DNA of 64,000 nucleotides from Alentia gelatinosa (Eukaryota; Annelida; Polychaeta; Phyllodocida; Polynoidae): assembly GCA_950022655.1 (NCBI GenBank), contig OX465590.1:36469218-36533217 (forward strand). The letters run 5' to 3'. Position numbers and translations under genes: made by a program. The notes under the pieces were generated by a model, which worked only from the letters and a program-made list of their open reading frames with translations, was not told the origin of the DNA and searched no databases. Below, piece after piece: positions 12,401-20,137 of the stretch. Every line of letters begins with the position of its first letter. Within the stretch, counting starts at the first letter, position 1.

Positions 12401-15400
12401 AGACGATTATAGGCGGCGGTTATTGAACCTGACGACTTTCAGCTGTAAAAGTCTAGAAATCGTCTAATATAAACGCCAAGAGCGTGGCGACTGCAGATCG
12501 TCTGATTACATCTGATTACGCAATAAAGCACCACTTATCGACTATTGGACATGCTCTAACGCCAACGACTATTTCAAGCCGTCTTGAATAAGTCATCTAC
12601 AGGGGCGGCAATTCTGTGAAAAATCCTAGTCGTCAGTGTGAACACTCGGGTAAATTCTTATGTCGCCGACTTTCTCGATGGACATTGGCACTGCCTGGCG
12701 ACTATTGGCTGACGATCTACAGTCACTACGTATTTAGTCGTCTAGTGTAAACGCCGGCTAACGCAATATTGGCTGCAATAGTCGTTGACCCAAGAACTTC
12801 TTTCTTACACTATGTAAATGTACTGCCTTGAAATAGTTGTCGGTGACAAATCGTCTACATAGTCGCCAGGTGGTGCCAAATTGCGTAATCTGACGTAATT
12901 AGATGAGCTCGTTTGGCATTGACGCTAGACGATTTCTAGCCTTTTACTGCTGAAAGTCATCAGGTGGTCAAGAATCGCCGTCTATAATCGTCTAGTGTAA
13001 ACGCCGGCTAAAACACAAGACTCTGCTCAGAGTATCATTGCATGGTGGACCATAGACCACAACCCTGTTTCCATTTGCAGGCATGTTTATAAATTTATCT
13101 ACATGGAAGAACATTGTATCATCATTGATTACATAAATAATATGTTCTTTTTTGTAAAGCTGAGGATGATTATTGTCCCACAGGTCACTTTTAATTCAGG
13201 AGGGTAAATTTTTTTTGGAGAAATTGTTTGTAAATACTTTATGGATGGCCCCTAGATAAAACAAGAACCTGCAGAGAGGTTGTACCTTCAGTAATGACTA
13301 GACTAAGATGAACTGAGAAGAAGACATTAGGCCCGTTTCCATCGGCCGATTATTACGCACCGATCTGCAACCACCGACGCAAAAAAGATGAATGGAAATG
13401 ACCAAATATTTGAAATGGTCAACGGTTATTTTGGTCGGGATTACACAATACACGTTTCCTAATATTCTCGTATGAGGATGTTACTACACATCAACTCCTC
13501 GGAGCATATGGCCGCTTGTATCTGAAACCAGTCAATATATAATATTGTGTATATGGAAAATAATAGACGGTTTTGTGGACAGGCGGCCATAAACCACGAG
13601 AGGTTGACGCGTAGTAATACACAAGCGTCAGCGAGTGTATTACGACGTCAACCGCGAGTGGTTTACAGAGCCGCTTGTCTACAAAACCACGTTCTTGAGC
13701 ATATTATCCATCTTCACCAATAAATGAGACCCATGAATTGTCTACCTCTCTCATAAGATCTCACACTCTCTAAGTCGTATTCTGTACAAGGTTCTCCCTG
13801 CGCTCTATGGGAGAAGAATTCTTAACGAACTAGGCTTAGAGTCTTGAGAATCCAATGGCACACAGTATTCCCTCTAGGTGGCATCATTGAGATTATAGGA
13901 ATCTTTGGTTGCATTGATGTACGTCTTTAGCACGGGAGGCAGGCTAGTGGATTCTCAAAGCTCTAAGCCCAGTTCGCTAAGAATTCTTCTCAAGCATAGT
14001 GCGAGTACAGAATACGACTTAGAGAGTGTGAGATCTTATGAGAGGGGTGGAATTGTTATATCAAATGTATATCAACTGGGTCAATTTCTCTACTCTTTAG
14101 CACAAAGGGATTATTTTTCTTTTCAATGGCTTTGAGGCTGTATACCACAGATTTCTTTTAAGGAAACCCACTCGATGAAAATAGCTTGGTCCGTACTCCA
14201 CCAAGTTTGACTGCAGAGTAATTCACGAAGCAAAGCTGAGTGAATTACTCTGTGGTCAAACGAGGTGGAGTGCGGACCAAACTATTTTCATCGAATGGGT
14301 TTCTGATTTTATCTCACCCCGTATAACATTATTTATTGAAAAAAAAAGAATCACCCATTTAGCCATTGAGTATTGGGTACACATACTTCACGGCCTTGGA
14401 GTACGAGTTCCAAATATTAAGCCTATGGAGTAAAATACCTGGGTGAGATAAGAATCCATATACGATGGTGATGGTATCTGCCAGTTATTAGGTAATGAGC
14501 ACTTACTTCTTAGTTTGCCTATGAGCTCGTCTTGTAGCTTCTCGAAGGTGTTATAACTGGACTTGTCGTCGGGGATGATGTACTTCTTGTTCCACGTGCC
14601 GCACGCGTACTGGTAAAAGTCGTGACACGGGTCGGCCGCCGGGTCGATCGCCTCTAATAGCTGAGCAGCTGTCACCAAACAAAACACGGGCTTAATGTTA
14701 AATACCTGCAGTTTATCCTACCCCTAATATAAAATCCCATAGGCTTGGCATTGAGCTTCCGTATGCCACGCTGACTGGCATACGGAGTTTTATATGTCAC
14801 TCGTGGCATACAGAATTGTTATCACGTAATATTCCAAAATCGAGGAGACGGCGTAGGATAAAATCAAAACCTGATTCGTTTTAATCTTGGTTACCGCATT
14901 CCACTCCTGGAGTTTTGGCTCCGGAATCACTATGCCAAACTCCAGTCGTGGCATAAGGTGGCATAAGAATAAAACTCATCCAGTTTTACGATATTATTGC
15001 TCACCTAATACGGAGTCTCTATACTAAACACACAGAGACTACAGAATACGACCTTTTCTGCCACCTAATGGGCAATGTAGAAGCTATTTAATATAATCTA
15101 TGCACGTTTACGTCGAGTTTCAAATAATTCCAAGATTTTTTTTCTAACATTAAGTCGAAAAGTGAGTGATACATGCAATATTACCATGATTCTGATCTGT
15201 ATGGCTCTATTCTCCTTGTATTTCACACTACGCAATACTCCTCGCTATCACTTCGAGTTTTACTGTCTCAACTGCACAGAGAATATAGCCACCCAAATCA
15301 AAATCATGGTAATATTGTGTATCTATTCAACCTTTCAAGGCGAGCAGGTTATTTGGCAGCCATAAGGGTTTATTCTATAACTGCTCTAGTCATCATTTCT

Positions 15401-16379
15401 ATAAATAGGTTTTTATAGAACCATATGATGTCTTCCATAAATTTGTTCCTAAAGAAGTGTCTAAGTAAGGTTATTTCGAGAACGCTGTATTTATTGATAT
15501 ATTTCAGAATTTGTAAAAGACTACCTAAAAGTGTCTTCATCTCTGCTGAAACACTGCCTAAAGGCATTCTTGTCTCCACTGACATACTGCCTTGAGGCAT
15601 TCTCATCCCACTTCCTTGATGCATTCTAACACCCGCTAACATATTGCCTTAAAGCATCCTCACCCCCACTTACATGTTACCTTAAGGCATACTCACACCC
15701 ATTGGCATTCTGCCTTAAGGCATTCTCACACCCACTGACATACTGCCTTAAGGTATTCTTGCCCCACTGACATACTGCCTTAAGGTATTCGTGCCCCACT
15801 GACATACTGCCTTAAGGTATCTTTGCCCCACTGACAAACTGCCCCAGGGTATTCTCATGCCCACTGACATACTGCCTTAAGGTATTCTCATCCCAGCTGA
15901 CATACTGCCTTAAGGTATTCTTGCCCCACTGACATACTGCCTTAAGGTATTCTCATCCCAGCTGACATTCTGCCTTAAGGTATTCTTGCCCCATTGACAT
16001 GCTGCCTTAATGCATTTTAATACAACGGGCATGCTGCCTTAAGAAATCTTCGCCTGGAAAGGGTTAGAGAAACATAGGTAACATCGGTTTTTTCAGTATC
16101 AAAAGCATGGTACCATTTAATAAAACAGGTTATAGTATTATTAAATACTTATTTCGGAATAAGCAAACGATTAGCATAGATATAAATCACTGGGTACACA
16201 TGTGCACATAATATCAGAAGCCTCTCTCAGGTGCAATGTCTCTACTGAGACTAGAATGGACATCTGCTCTCATAGCAAGTTGTATGCTTATTGATTAGTA
16301 CTTCATTGTGTCAGAGTTGCAGAATATAAGGACATGCCCTTACCTGTTTTTACACAATGTTCTGTCAGGCAGTACTGCT
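3369..16379 (-). CDS. M13 metallopeptidase (neprilysin/ECE-like), partial, seven exons
   Basis: Seven minus-strand exons join at 16379-16344, 14668-14507, 10250-10167, 7832-7627, 7144-6956, 5416-5330 and 3493-3369. Phases agree at every junction and the product is about 296 residues with no stop. Family hallmarks in order are a CLTEHC cysteine pair, DPCHDFYQYACGTW, YSSCIN, a GYWPVVTENW-like segment, VAADDKNSS, LDQTSLGMPSREYY, EIRLAN and DWLKYFN. M13 enzymes are usually single-pass type II membrane zinc peptidases of about 700-770 residues that cleave peptides outside the cell. Only the N-terminal half of the ectodomain is here, so the HExxH zinc site is not seen and activity cannot be judged. 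Four N-glycosylation sequons (NST, NSS, NET, NVT) fit an extracellular domain. The sequence alone does not separate neprilysin from ECE subfamilies. The membrane-anchor exon upstream was not found. Confidence 0.93.
3736..3984 (-). mobile_element. Bipartite hairpin element
   Basis: The hairpin at 3736-3868 starts and ends with GACGTC, and its arms contain GTTTGAG and CATTTTGTTGG with their complements. A module follows, opening TATCCTACCC near 3876 and closing GGGGTAAGTA near 3975-3984. The tip reads CTCGAGTCGAAGACATTACG, a looser version of the tip in other copies. It is inserted in the ~50-bp tandem repeat. Confidence 0.7.
4115..4404 (+). mobile_element. Bipartite hairpin element
   Basis: The module 4115-4252 opens ATCTCAACCCTGG and closes GGGTGAGAT. 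The hairpin 4258-4404 pairs CAGAAACCCATAAG and AGAGTCAGAGCTCG with right-arm complements such as AGCTCTGACCC. The tip reads ATTCACGCGGCTTTGCCTTG then TGAATTAC. Close relatives are at 52332-52572 and 58198-58487. Confidence 0.8.
4466..5329. other. Intron sequence with one hairpin-element fragment
   Basis: Two short stretches near 4560-4640 and 4850-4900 resemble each other ('gagaatctcgt...agagaaaaactt'). A fragment near 5009-5042 (tagtttcagat then cggccgtatgctcc) matches the left arm of the 1497-1602 hairpin. Nothing else was recognised before the 5330-5416 exon. Confidence 0.5.
5330..5416 (-). CDS. M13 peptidase exon (87 nt)
   Basis: Found by reading the intron by eye: acceptor GACACACAG, 87 coding bases (29 codons, phase 0 at both ends), donor GTGAGT. 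The product starts VTTPQSERHDTGAMYTKL and continues RVRDLQEQVPE. It fills the family segment expected between EIRLAN and DWLKYFN, equivalent to the 'T-P-x-x-x-R-D-x-x-x-Y-x-K' region of M13 enzymes. Its GC-rich third positions stand out from the AT-rich intron around it. The family normally has a longer acidic stretch before the tyrosine. Confidence 0.88.
5558..6055. repeat. 198-bp tandem repeat, about 2.5 copies
   Basis: The landmark 'acttagacatttgc' recurs at 5631, 5829 and 6027, exactly 198 bases apart. Each unit contains two related halves that begin 'ctgcaggcactgtctg'. One half continues with 'gggaattggctactgcaggg' and the other with 'ggggattggctgctgttctg'. It lies in the intron between the 63-codon and 29-codon exons. 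Confidence 0.9.
6362..6930. repeat. 33-bp minisatellite with 192-bp higher-order period
   Basis: Units of 33 bases around 'ttcttaaggtattcttgccc' fill the stretch. A longer insert ('ttttaatgaattattgcttg') recurs at 6491, 6683 and 6875, so the array also has a 192-base period. The last copy ends about 25 bases from the splice donor of the 6956-7144 exon. A related 32-bp array lies in another intron at 15560-16045. Confidence 0.9.
6956..7144 (-). CDS. M13 peptidase exon with LDQTSLGMPSREYY
   Basis: A 189-nt exon of exactly 63 codons lies in phase 0 at both ends, with acceptor ATGGCAG and donor GTAAGT. It encodes LDQTSLGMPSREYY, an alpha-helical stretch with YLTYMIKIAMLLG, a NET sequon, and EFEIRLAN at its end. 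The LDQ-x-x-LG-PSR-YY block is diagnostic for M13 peptidases. The last asparagine forms an NVT sequon with the next exon. A 33-bp minisatellite lies close behind its donor. Confidence 0.95.
7145..7626 (-). other. Short AT-rich intron with a GC donor
   Basis: This 482-base intron is the shortest in the gene. It begins GCACGT after CAG and ends TGGCAG. It is AT-rich and contains no repeat that I recognise. Confidence 0.7.
7627..7832 (-). CDS. M13 peptidase exon ending at a GC donor
   Basis: The acceptor ATCCAG precedes 206 coding bases. The exon opens SQVEQVGDRPLREVL and includes GYWPVVTENW and VAADDKNSSVHILQ. Reading straight into the next exon gives HILQ-LDQTSLG, the order expected for the family. 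For that join the intron must begin GC (CAG|GCACGT) because no GT lies at the boundary. A GT four bases downstream would need a different acceptor in the next exon and would replace the conserved LD by AH. Confidence 0.9.
7926..8224. mobile_element. MITE with 18-bp terminal inverted repeats
   Basis: The left end GGGACCTGTTTCAGTAGT and right end ACTACTGAAACAGGTCCC are exact complements 299 bases apart. The interior carries 'caacagcggcacc'. Related interiors and ends occur near 8690-8790 and 9230-9372 ('gcggcaccgggatctcaac' and 'attgaaacgggtccc'), so this is a small family. No coding capacity. Confidence 0.8.
8310..8460. repeat. Inverted repeat, 29-bp arms
   Basis: GGTCTAGACTCCACTGGAGT at 8310 continues to TTCATTTGGT at 8338, and the exact complement occupies 8432-8460. 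The spacer is T-rich. This may be a small foldback or MITE. Confidence 0.8.
8461..10166. other. Intron with degraded MITE pieces
   Basis: Contains a CG-rich patch near 8570-8650, two degraded relatives of the 7926-8224 element (8690-8790 and 9230-9372), and otherwise unremarkable sequence. No exon or RNA gene was recognised. Confidence 0.5.
10167..10250 (-). CDS. M13 peptidase exon with YSSCIN cysteine
   Basis: This 84-nt exon encodes 27 full codons between split codons, LLEEGPNGYDTNSTLK followed by AKTLYSSCINT. The acceptor is TTGCAG and the donor GTAAGT. The AK(A/T)LYxSCIN motif is conserved in M13 enzymes, and the cysteine takes part in a family disulfide. NST is a glycosylation sequon. 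The first two bases complete a lysine codon with the preceding exon, and the last A joins GT of the next exon to make serine. Confidence 0.9.
10623..11050. mobile_element. MITE with CCACCAACCACGACAAGG ends
   Basis: The left end 'gggggcatccaccaaccacg' and the right end 'cgtggttggtggacgccccc' are inverted complements with one mismatch over the first 20 bases; pairing continues to ACAAGG. The interior repeats short CTTGTCG and GACAAG motifs in both directions and has a G-run at 10711-10725. Length is 428 bases, with no conserved protein. Confidence 0.85.
11051..12313. other. Intron sequence with MITE fragments
   Basis: A short hairpin at 11100-11140 (TATCCATACCTC / GAGGTATGGATA) is followed by 'atgtgactaggtaggatttt'. 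A similar arrangement is at 24690-24770, suggesting another small foldback family. Fragments with 'gtcgccggtgtcagagtatg' at 11450-11740 belong to the GGCGTTTACACTAGACGA family. An A-rich patch lies near 11395-11420. Confidence 0.5.
12314..13005. mobile_element. Cluster of GGCGTTTACACTAGACGA MITEs
   Basis: Ends reading GGCGTTTACACTAGACGA and TCGTCTAGTGTAAACGCC occur several times (near 12314, 12393, 12735-12752 and 12990-13005). Internal blocks shared between copies include 'tgacgactttcagctgtaaa' and 'gatcgtctgattac'. The pattern indicates nested or tandem insertions of one TIR family. Other copies are at 18724-18991 and 56633-56908, with a fragment at 55616-55650. Confidence 0.75.
13331..13450. 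mobile_element. Fragment of GGCCCGTTTCCATCGGCCGA MITE
   Basis: The left end GGCCCGTTTCCATCGGCCGA matches the ends of the complete element at 57398-57703 with few changes. The right end is not recognisable here, so the copy looks truncated. Confidence 0.65.
13494..13535. mobile_element. Half hairpin of the 1497-1602 subfamily
   Basis: CTCCTCGGAGCATATGGCCG continuing to TATCTGAAACCAGTC is the right arm of the hairpin seen at 1497-1602. The left arm is missing. It lies just before another hairpin element. Confidence 0.7.
13569..14160 (-). mobile_element. Bipartite hairpin element interrupted by an inverted-repeat element
   Basis: The hairpin 13569-13688 has arms GGTTTTGTGGACAGGCGGCC and complement, with the tip TAATACACAAGCGTCAGCGA then GTGTATTA. 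The following module opens 'attatccatcttcacc'. It is split at 13742-14049 by another element, then resumes with 'atatcaaatgtatatcaact', which matches the uninterrupted module at 20264-20512. The outer end is lost where the next hairpin element begins at 14162. Confidence 0.75.
13742..14049. mobile_element. Inverted-repeat element with GAATTGT flanks
   Basis: The ends read CTACCTCTCTCATAAGATCT and, in complement, CACCCCTCTCATAAGATCT; the arms continue inward for more than 100 bases with mismatches. GAATTGT occurs directly outside both ends (13735-13741 and 14050-14056). Removing the element plus one flank restores a module like that at 20264-20512. A 7-8 bp duplication would fit a hAT-type MITE, but no transposase is present. 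Confidence 0.75.
14162..14451 (-). mobile_element. Bipartite hairpin element beside a splice donor
   Basis: The hairpin 14162-14303 (arms GGAAACCCACTCGATGAAAA and complement) has the tip GTAATTCACGAAGCAAAGCT then GAGTGAATTAC. The module 14307-14451 opens TTTTATCTCACCCC and closes GGGTGAGATAA. In reverse, the outer end carries the conserved CCATAGGCTTAA block. Its right end is 55 bases from the end of the 14507-14668 exon. Confidence 0.85.
14507..14668 (-). CDS. M13 peptidase exon with DPCHDFYQYACG signature
   Basis: This 162-nt exon encodes 53 full codons plus split codons, including DPCHDFYQYACGTW and a SSYNTFEKLQDEL segment. These are the most conserved parts of the M13 N-terminal domain. 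The acceptor reads GTGACAG and the donor is GTAAGT. Both splice sites lie within about 55 bases of bipartite hairpin elements: 14162-14451 beyond the donor and 14712-14989 before the acceptor. The facing ends of those elements are inverted copies of each other. Confidence 0.93.
14712..14989 (+). mobile_element. Bipartite hairpin element beside a splice acceptor
   Basis: The module 14712-14863 opens TTTATCCTACCCC and closes GTAGGATAAAA. The hairpin 14871-14989 has arms around TTTTAATCTTGG and CACTCCTGGAGTTTTGG, with a shortened tip (CTCCGGAATCAC). It starts 44 bases upstream (minus strand) of the 14668 exon boundary, so the branch point and pyrimidine tract must fit in that gap or within the element. 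Confidence 0.85.
15560..16045. repeat. 32-bp minisatellite
   Basis: About 15 units around 'ctgccttaaggtattcttgc' plus 'cccactgacata' lie head to tail, degenerating to the left. The sequence is clearly related to the 33-bp array at 6362-6930 (shared TTAAGGTATTCTTGCCCC core), although the two are in different introns of the same gene. Confidence 0.9.
16344..16379 (-). CDS. M13 peptidase exon (36 nt) with first cysteine pair
   Basis: A 36-nt exon follows a pyrimidine-rich acceptor ending TTTCAG and is followed by the donor GTAAGG. It encodes QYCLTEHCVKT plus one split codon on each side. The CLTxxCVKTAA pattern is the start of the M13 ectodomain just outside the membrane segment, and its cysteines form conserved disulfides in the family. 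Its last base G completes an alanine codon with the next exon. The exact 5' boundary is slightly uncertain because AG also occurs two bases downstream. Confidence 0.85.
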
Positions 16380-16564
16380 CTGAAACGAAAAATCAACAAT
16401 TAAAACAGGTTCTACTATAAGGATAAATATTCACAGCACTCCAACAGAGATATATTCGCATCTCGGTTCATTTTAGTTCTCACTCGATAATCCTGCAAGA
16501 GCACAATATTGGAATATAAAAATCAGCCACAATTAAAAACAAATACATTTTATATCTGAATCAT

Positions 16565-16723
16565 GGGGCCGATTAATAATCTAGGATCGTACATGAAGAC
16601 CCGTTTCTGTACCTCTTTCAAGGGTTATCGTTTAATGATATTTAAGTCTGTTGTAATGTTGACCCACATTGTCCCTGGGTCTCTATGGCATATAGAAAAG
16701 GATCCTAGATTATTAAACGAACC
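16565..16723. mobile_element. GTTGAATAATCTAGGATC-type MITE, copy 1
   Basis: The ends GGGGCCGATTAATAATCTAG and CTAGATTATTAAACGAACCC are inverted. The interior includes ATCGTACATGAAGACCC and GACCCACATTGTCCC, shared with copies at 25670, 27170, 27393 and 59991. At 159 bases it is shorter than those copies. Confidence 0.75.
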
Positions 16724-17908
16724 CATATTCCCTGTTGCTTTCTGGAGGTACCAGTAAGCGTTGTTCAGTTTTTTTACGCCTTTTTGGTGCTAGAATGTAT
16801 TTTGAGTTCGCGTGGTTTGCGGTGGTGTGTATGGTTGTACATTAAGGGTCTGTTCCATCTAGCCGACCATACTTTCATGATCGTCGGCCTGGGCCTGACA
16901 GAATCAGCAACAATCTTTTGCTGATTATTGGTAGATTATGGTGAATACTGGCTTGAAATCTTCTCTCTGAAAACATCTGGGTCATCTGTTCTGGTAATGA
17001 CACCCATCCGATGGTACCCGGAGATGTTAGAATTATCTAACTTTACCCGCTCACCATCCAGCCTTAGTTCTGCAGTTCTGGCCCTGTAGACTGTAATATT
17101 GCCTGATTACAGTTAGAATCCTATTCATTTTCAAGAGAATCATGATTCACCCCAAAAATACACCTAACTTTGAATAATCACTTTTAGTAAACATGACAGG
17201 TGTCAAGGTCACAGTTGTTGCAATCGGAGACTAGAGGACACCACCATTAAAAAAAACTAGCGGAGAACGGGTTTACTAGAATCGGCGTGGTTCTGGTAGA
17301 TGGAATCACGTTCCCAACAATGCCAGAATGCCCGATGCCCTCCGATTAGTATATTGGGTGCGATTCCATTACACCGATGATGCCCGAATAAAAAATCAGA
17401 CACTGTCAGAATCCCATTTCGGCTGAGAATTCGGCCAGATGGAATAGCCCCTTTAAGACGTAGATTATAGCGTGTTTACACGGTCTTAGCACAGACTTTC
17501 CGGTCGTACGATCCTTATGAGAGGTCGTAAATATAAACACGGCCAAGAACCTGCGCTGTGAGCAGCTCACCGTCCACTCTCCCAGCAGATGTTTCCGACG
17601 CCCCCTCCCTTCCCTGCAGTATTGAAGAGGAGCCATGCCTCTGCTCGGAGAGTGCGGCCTCGGTGCGTGTCTAGGGTATAACCTCGTTTACATTGACTTT
17701 CAGAATAAACCGCTTTTCTCCAAAGGCGCCTAATTCTTCTATAATCGATTTAACTGTAAAGTCATTGTCTAAATAGGATTCTTTGAGAATAAGAGACTTC
17801 GCTTTGAGTCCGACGTGAGTTAGATGGAAAGCGCGCAGTTCTCTGCATGGTCGTCGGCCATCACTCCCATCAGACCCGGACAACAGGGCAGCGGCCGGTG
17901 TGATGCGA
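16724..17908. other. Unassigned sequence upstream of the first recognised exon
   Basis: No membrane-anchor exon for the peptidase was recognised. Short palindromic motifs near 16850-17000 and 17230-17400 ('tctgccagaaccacgccgat'-like pieces) hint at another degraded TIR family, but I could not define ends. Confidence 0.4.
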
Positions 17909-18216
17909 AATTTGGTTACCCTGGGAAAAATGGTAATTATCGCCCACTAGTATCTTGTGGGCATGCGCGAACATGCGCAGGGTTGAAGTCCACGATTGGA
18001 GAGCGAACAATTTGCCGAAATTAAGCATATCACGACATATCACGGCATGTAATTCTCATGTCTAAATACTATTCTTTTCATTTATTTACATTAAAATTAC
18101 ATCAAAATAGCAGTACGTCCAATAGTCCATGATATCTGAATAGAAGAACGTGTCCAGACGCATGCGCTTATTGGGTGGGCGATAATAACAATTTTTCCCG
18201 GGGTAACCAAATTTCC
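17909..18216. mobile_element. MITE with ~40-bp inverted ends
   Basis: AAATTTGGTTACCCTGGGAA at the left and TTCCCGGGGTAACCAAATTT at the right are inverted with one mismatch; pairing extends through TAATTATCGCCCAC. The interior carries GCATGCGCGAACATGCGC near 17963 and ACGCATGCGC near 18157, which resemble NRF1 sites, but they are part of the repeat. Total about 308 bases. Confidence 0.8.
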
Positions 18217-18241
18217 CAGCACACAGGCGTTTAGACTAAGA

Positions 18242-18440
18242 AAGAAATTGATGAGTGTTTGGTCTGTGTCCTCGTTAACATCGAATTTGGAGTGCTCAGT
18301 AATATGAACGAGGCGATAGCTGAGTGAATATTCTGGAGTGCTCCAAACAAGATGGCAAATGGGAGTCAGACCAAGCATGAATGTGTTTCTGATTTTATAT
18401 TATCCTGGAAATATCTATCTATTTATCACCCGTTGAGAAT
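18242..18440 (-). mobile_element. Bipartite hairpin element, truncated module
   Basis: The hairpin 18242-18391 has arms GTGTTTGGTCTG / CAGACC and TTGGAGTGCTC / GAGTGCTCCAA, with the tip ATATGAACGAGGCGATAGCT then GAGTGAATATT. The module starts 'tatattatcctgg' and stops at GAGAATGAG, where the next element's hairpin begins. A complete relative is at 58486-58731. Confidence 0.75.
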
Positions 18441-18441
18441 G

Positions 18442-18723
18442 AGTTTCCGTCTGTCAAAGTCGTCATTCTCAGCGAGTTTGATGCGGTGTGATATGAACGA
18501 GGCGACAGCCAAGTGAATATTACATAGCATTCAAACGAGTTGCAGAATGACTTCTTTGACCAAAATGAGTTGCTTTCTGTATTTATCTCACCACTGTACA
18601 CACTAGAAGAATTGACAACACACAGGATATAAACCATGGAGAACGGACTTCAATACTTGTAGGGGGATGGAGAACAAGTTCCCAATGTTAAGCCTATGGA
18701 CATTTATTCCAGGGGTGAGATAA
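18442..18723 (-). mobile_element. Bipartite hairpin element
   Basis: The hairpin 18442-18580 pairs GTCAAAGTCGTCATTCTC with GAATGACTTCTTTGAC; the tip is GATATGAACGAGGCGACAGC then CAAGTGAATATTAC. The module 18582-18723 opens TTTATCTCACC and closes CAGGGGTGAGATAA. The outer end in reverse contains CCATAGGCTTAACATTGGGA. It is the same subfamily as 22691-22989. Confidence 0.85.
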
Positions 18724-18991
18724 TAGACGATTCTGGCCTTTTACACCTCCTGACGACTTTCAGCAGTTATTATATGAAAGAAATCGTCTAGTGTAAACAC
18801 CAAACGACTGGCGACTGCAAATGGTTTGATTACATAACATTGCTAAATTCAGCACCACCTGACGACTATTAGACACGCTCTATTGCCAGCAACTTTTTCA
18901 AGCAGGCTTAAATTAGTCATCTAAATGGGTGGTGATGGCTTGAAGATCTACAGTTGCCACATATTTAGTCATCTAATGTATACGCCAGGTA
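18724..18991. mobile_element. GGCGTTTACACTAGACGA-family MITE, degraded
   Basis: It starts immediately after the hairpin element with 'agacgattctggcc', and contains 'cctgacgactttcagcagtt', 'gaaatcgtctagtgtaaaca' and a right end 'agtcatctaatgtatacgcc'. These are shared with the cluster at 12314-13005. Confidence 0.65.
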
Positions 18992-18994
18992 CGG

Positions 18995-19345
18995 TGGTGT
19001 TTCCACCTTCCGACTAAAACCTCGGTGATAATTTTCAGGCTGTACAAAAGTCGTTCTCCTTGTGAAAAGTCAGTAGCACATAATTGGTGACCTGCACTGC
19101 ATAAATGTGATGGACACTCACCGACTTTTGGTCGTAAAATGCAGACGGCCACTGATGTATTCTATGTGCTTTGATTTTGTCAATGGGCGATTGATGTTGC
19201 CAAATTGCATAAGATGGGAAAGAATTTTTTTTGACCATATCTGTTTCCACCTGACGATTATTGCACTAGATGTGTTGCCTAATTGGTCGGTGGTGCGAAA
19301 TGCCATAATCGATGGTCCTAATCGGCAGTTAGAAACACTATACAT
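18995..19345. mobile_element. MITE of the TTTCCACCTGCCGA group, degraded
   Basis: The left part 'gtttccaccttccgactaaa' and right part 'cggcagttagaaacac' form imperfect inverted ends. Interior blocks such as 'ggtcggtggtgcgaaatgcc' and 'tgacgattattgcactagat' are shared with 38664-39017 and 41585-41937. Confidence 0.6.
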
Positions 19346-19379
19346 GATCTGATTTCCACCTTTCAGCAGAAAAGCCTGT

Positions 19380-20137
19380 TGATTATATGCAACCTGTACA
19401 AAAGTCAGTCAGTGGTTCTTTTTGAGAAACTCTTGCTGTGCATACTCATTGACGGTCAGAAAAAATGCTGCTCTCGGTTGAAAACTGAGGCACTCGACAA
19501 CCGATTTCTGAAACTAAAGACCAACGCACACTTAGCGACTTTTACATATCGCAATCTAAAAGTCGCAGTAAAACTCCCCTCGAGATGTTTTCCAGGTACA
19601 ATATCGCTAAGTGTGCCTTGGACCCCTTGCGATTTTGCACCACCCCTTTTGCACCCCCTTTTACCCCCCTCTGAGGTACAAAGTCGCATGCGATATTTTT
19701 CCTCCAAAAGGGAGGAAGTCGACATGTCAATTCTTTTCCGTGGGTCCCGGGGCCCTAAAACTCCATTAACTGCCATATAAGGATGTATATTGGCGTCAGC
19801 AGCCATCCTTGCGATATTGTACCTTGGCTAAGGGATAATATCGCAACAAGATATCTCTAGGTGTGCCTTGGAATGCCTTGCGATATGAGGCTCCCCTCCC
19901 GCTGTGGAGGCCGAAGCCCTAGGTACATTTTACGGCGACCAATTATCAGATTAAACGCCCATTCAGTTTTCACAATTTATCATATGCCAATGTAGTATGA
20001 TAAAATATGCATTTCCTTTAAGAAGAAATTCATTTAGAACAAATAAGTGGAAGACACGGTAGGTGGCAGCTTTTCTATTGTCAACGAAGATCCTCTTTAT
20101 TGGTACGTAGACAATATACATAGACAATGATCAATAA
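19380..20137. other. Unassigned; contains a repeated GTGCCTTGGA motif
   Basis: Phrases 'aagtgtgccttgga' and 'ccttgcgat' occur at 19609-19632 and 19859-19882 in the same order, and 'acttagcgac' with 'cgctaagtg' are inverted, so this is probably another degraded repeat. No coding segment was recognised despite a 116-codon minus frame. Confidence 0.4.
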
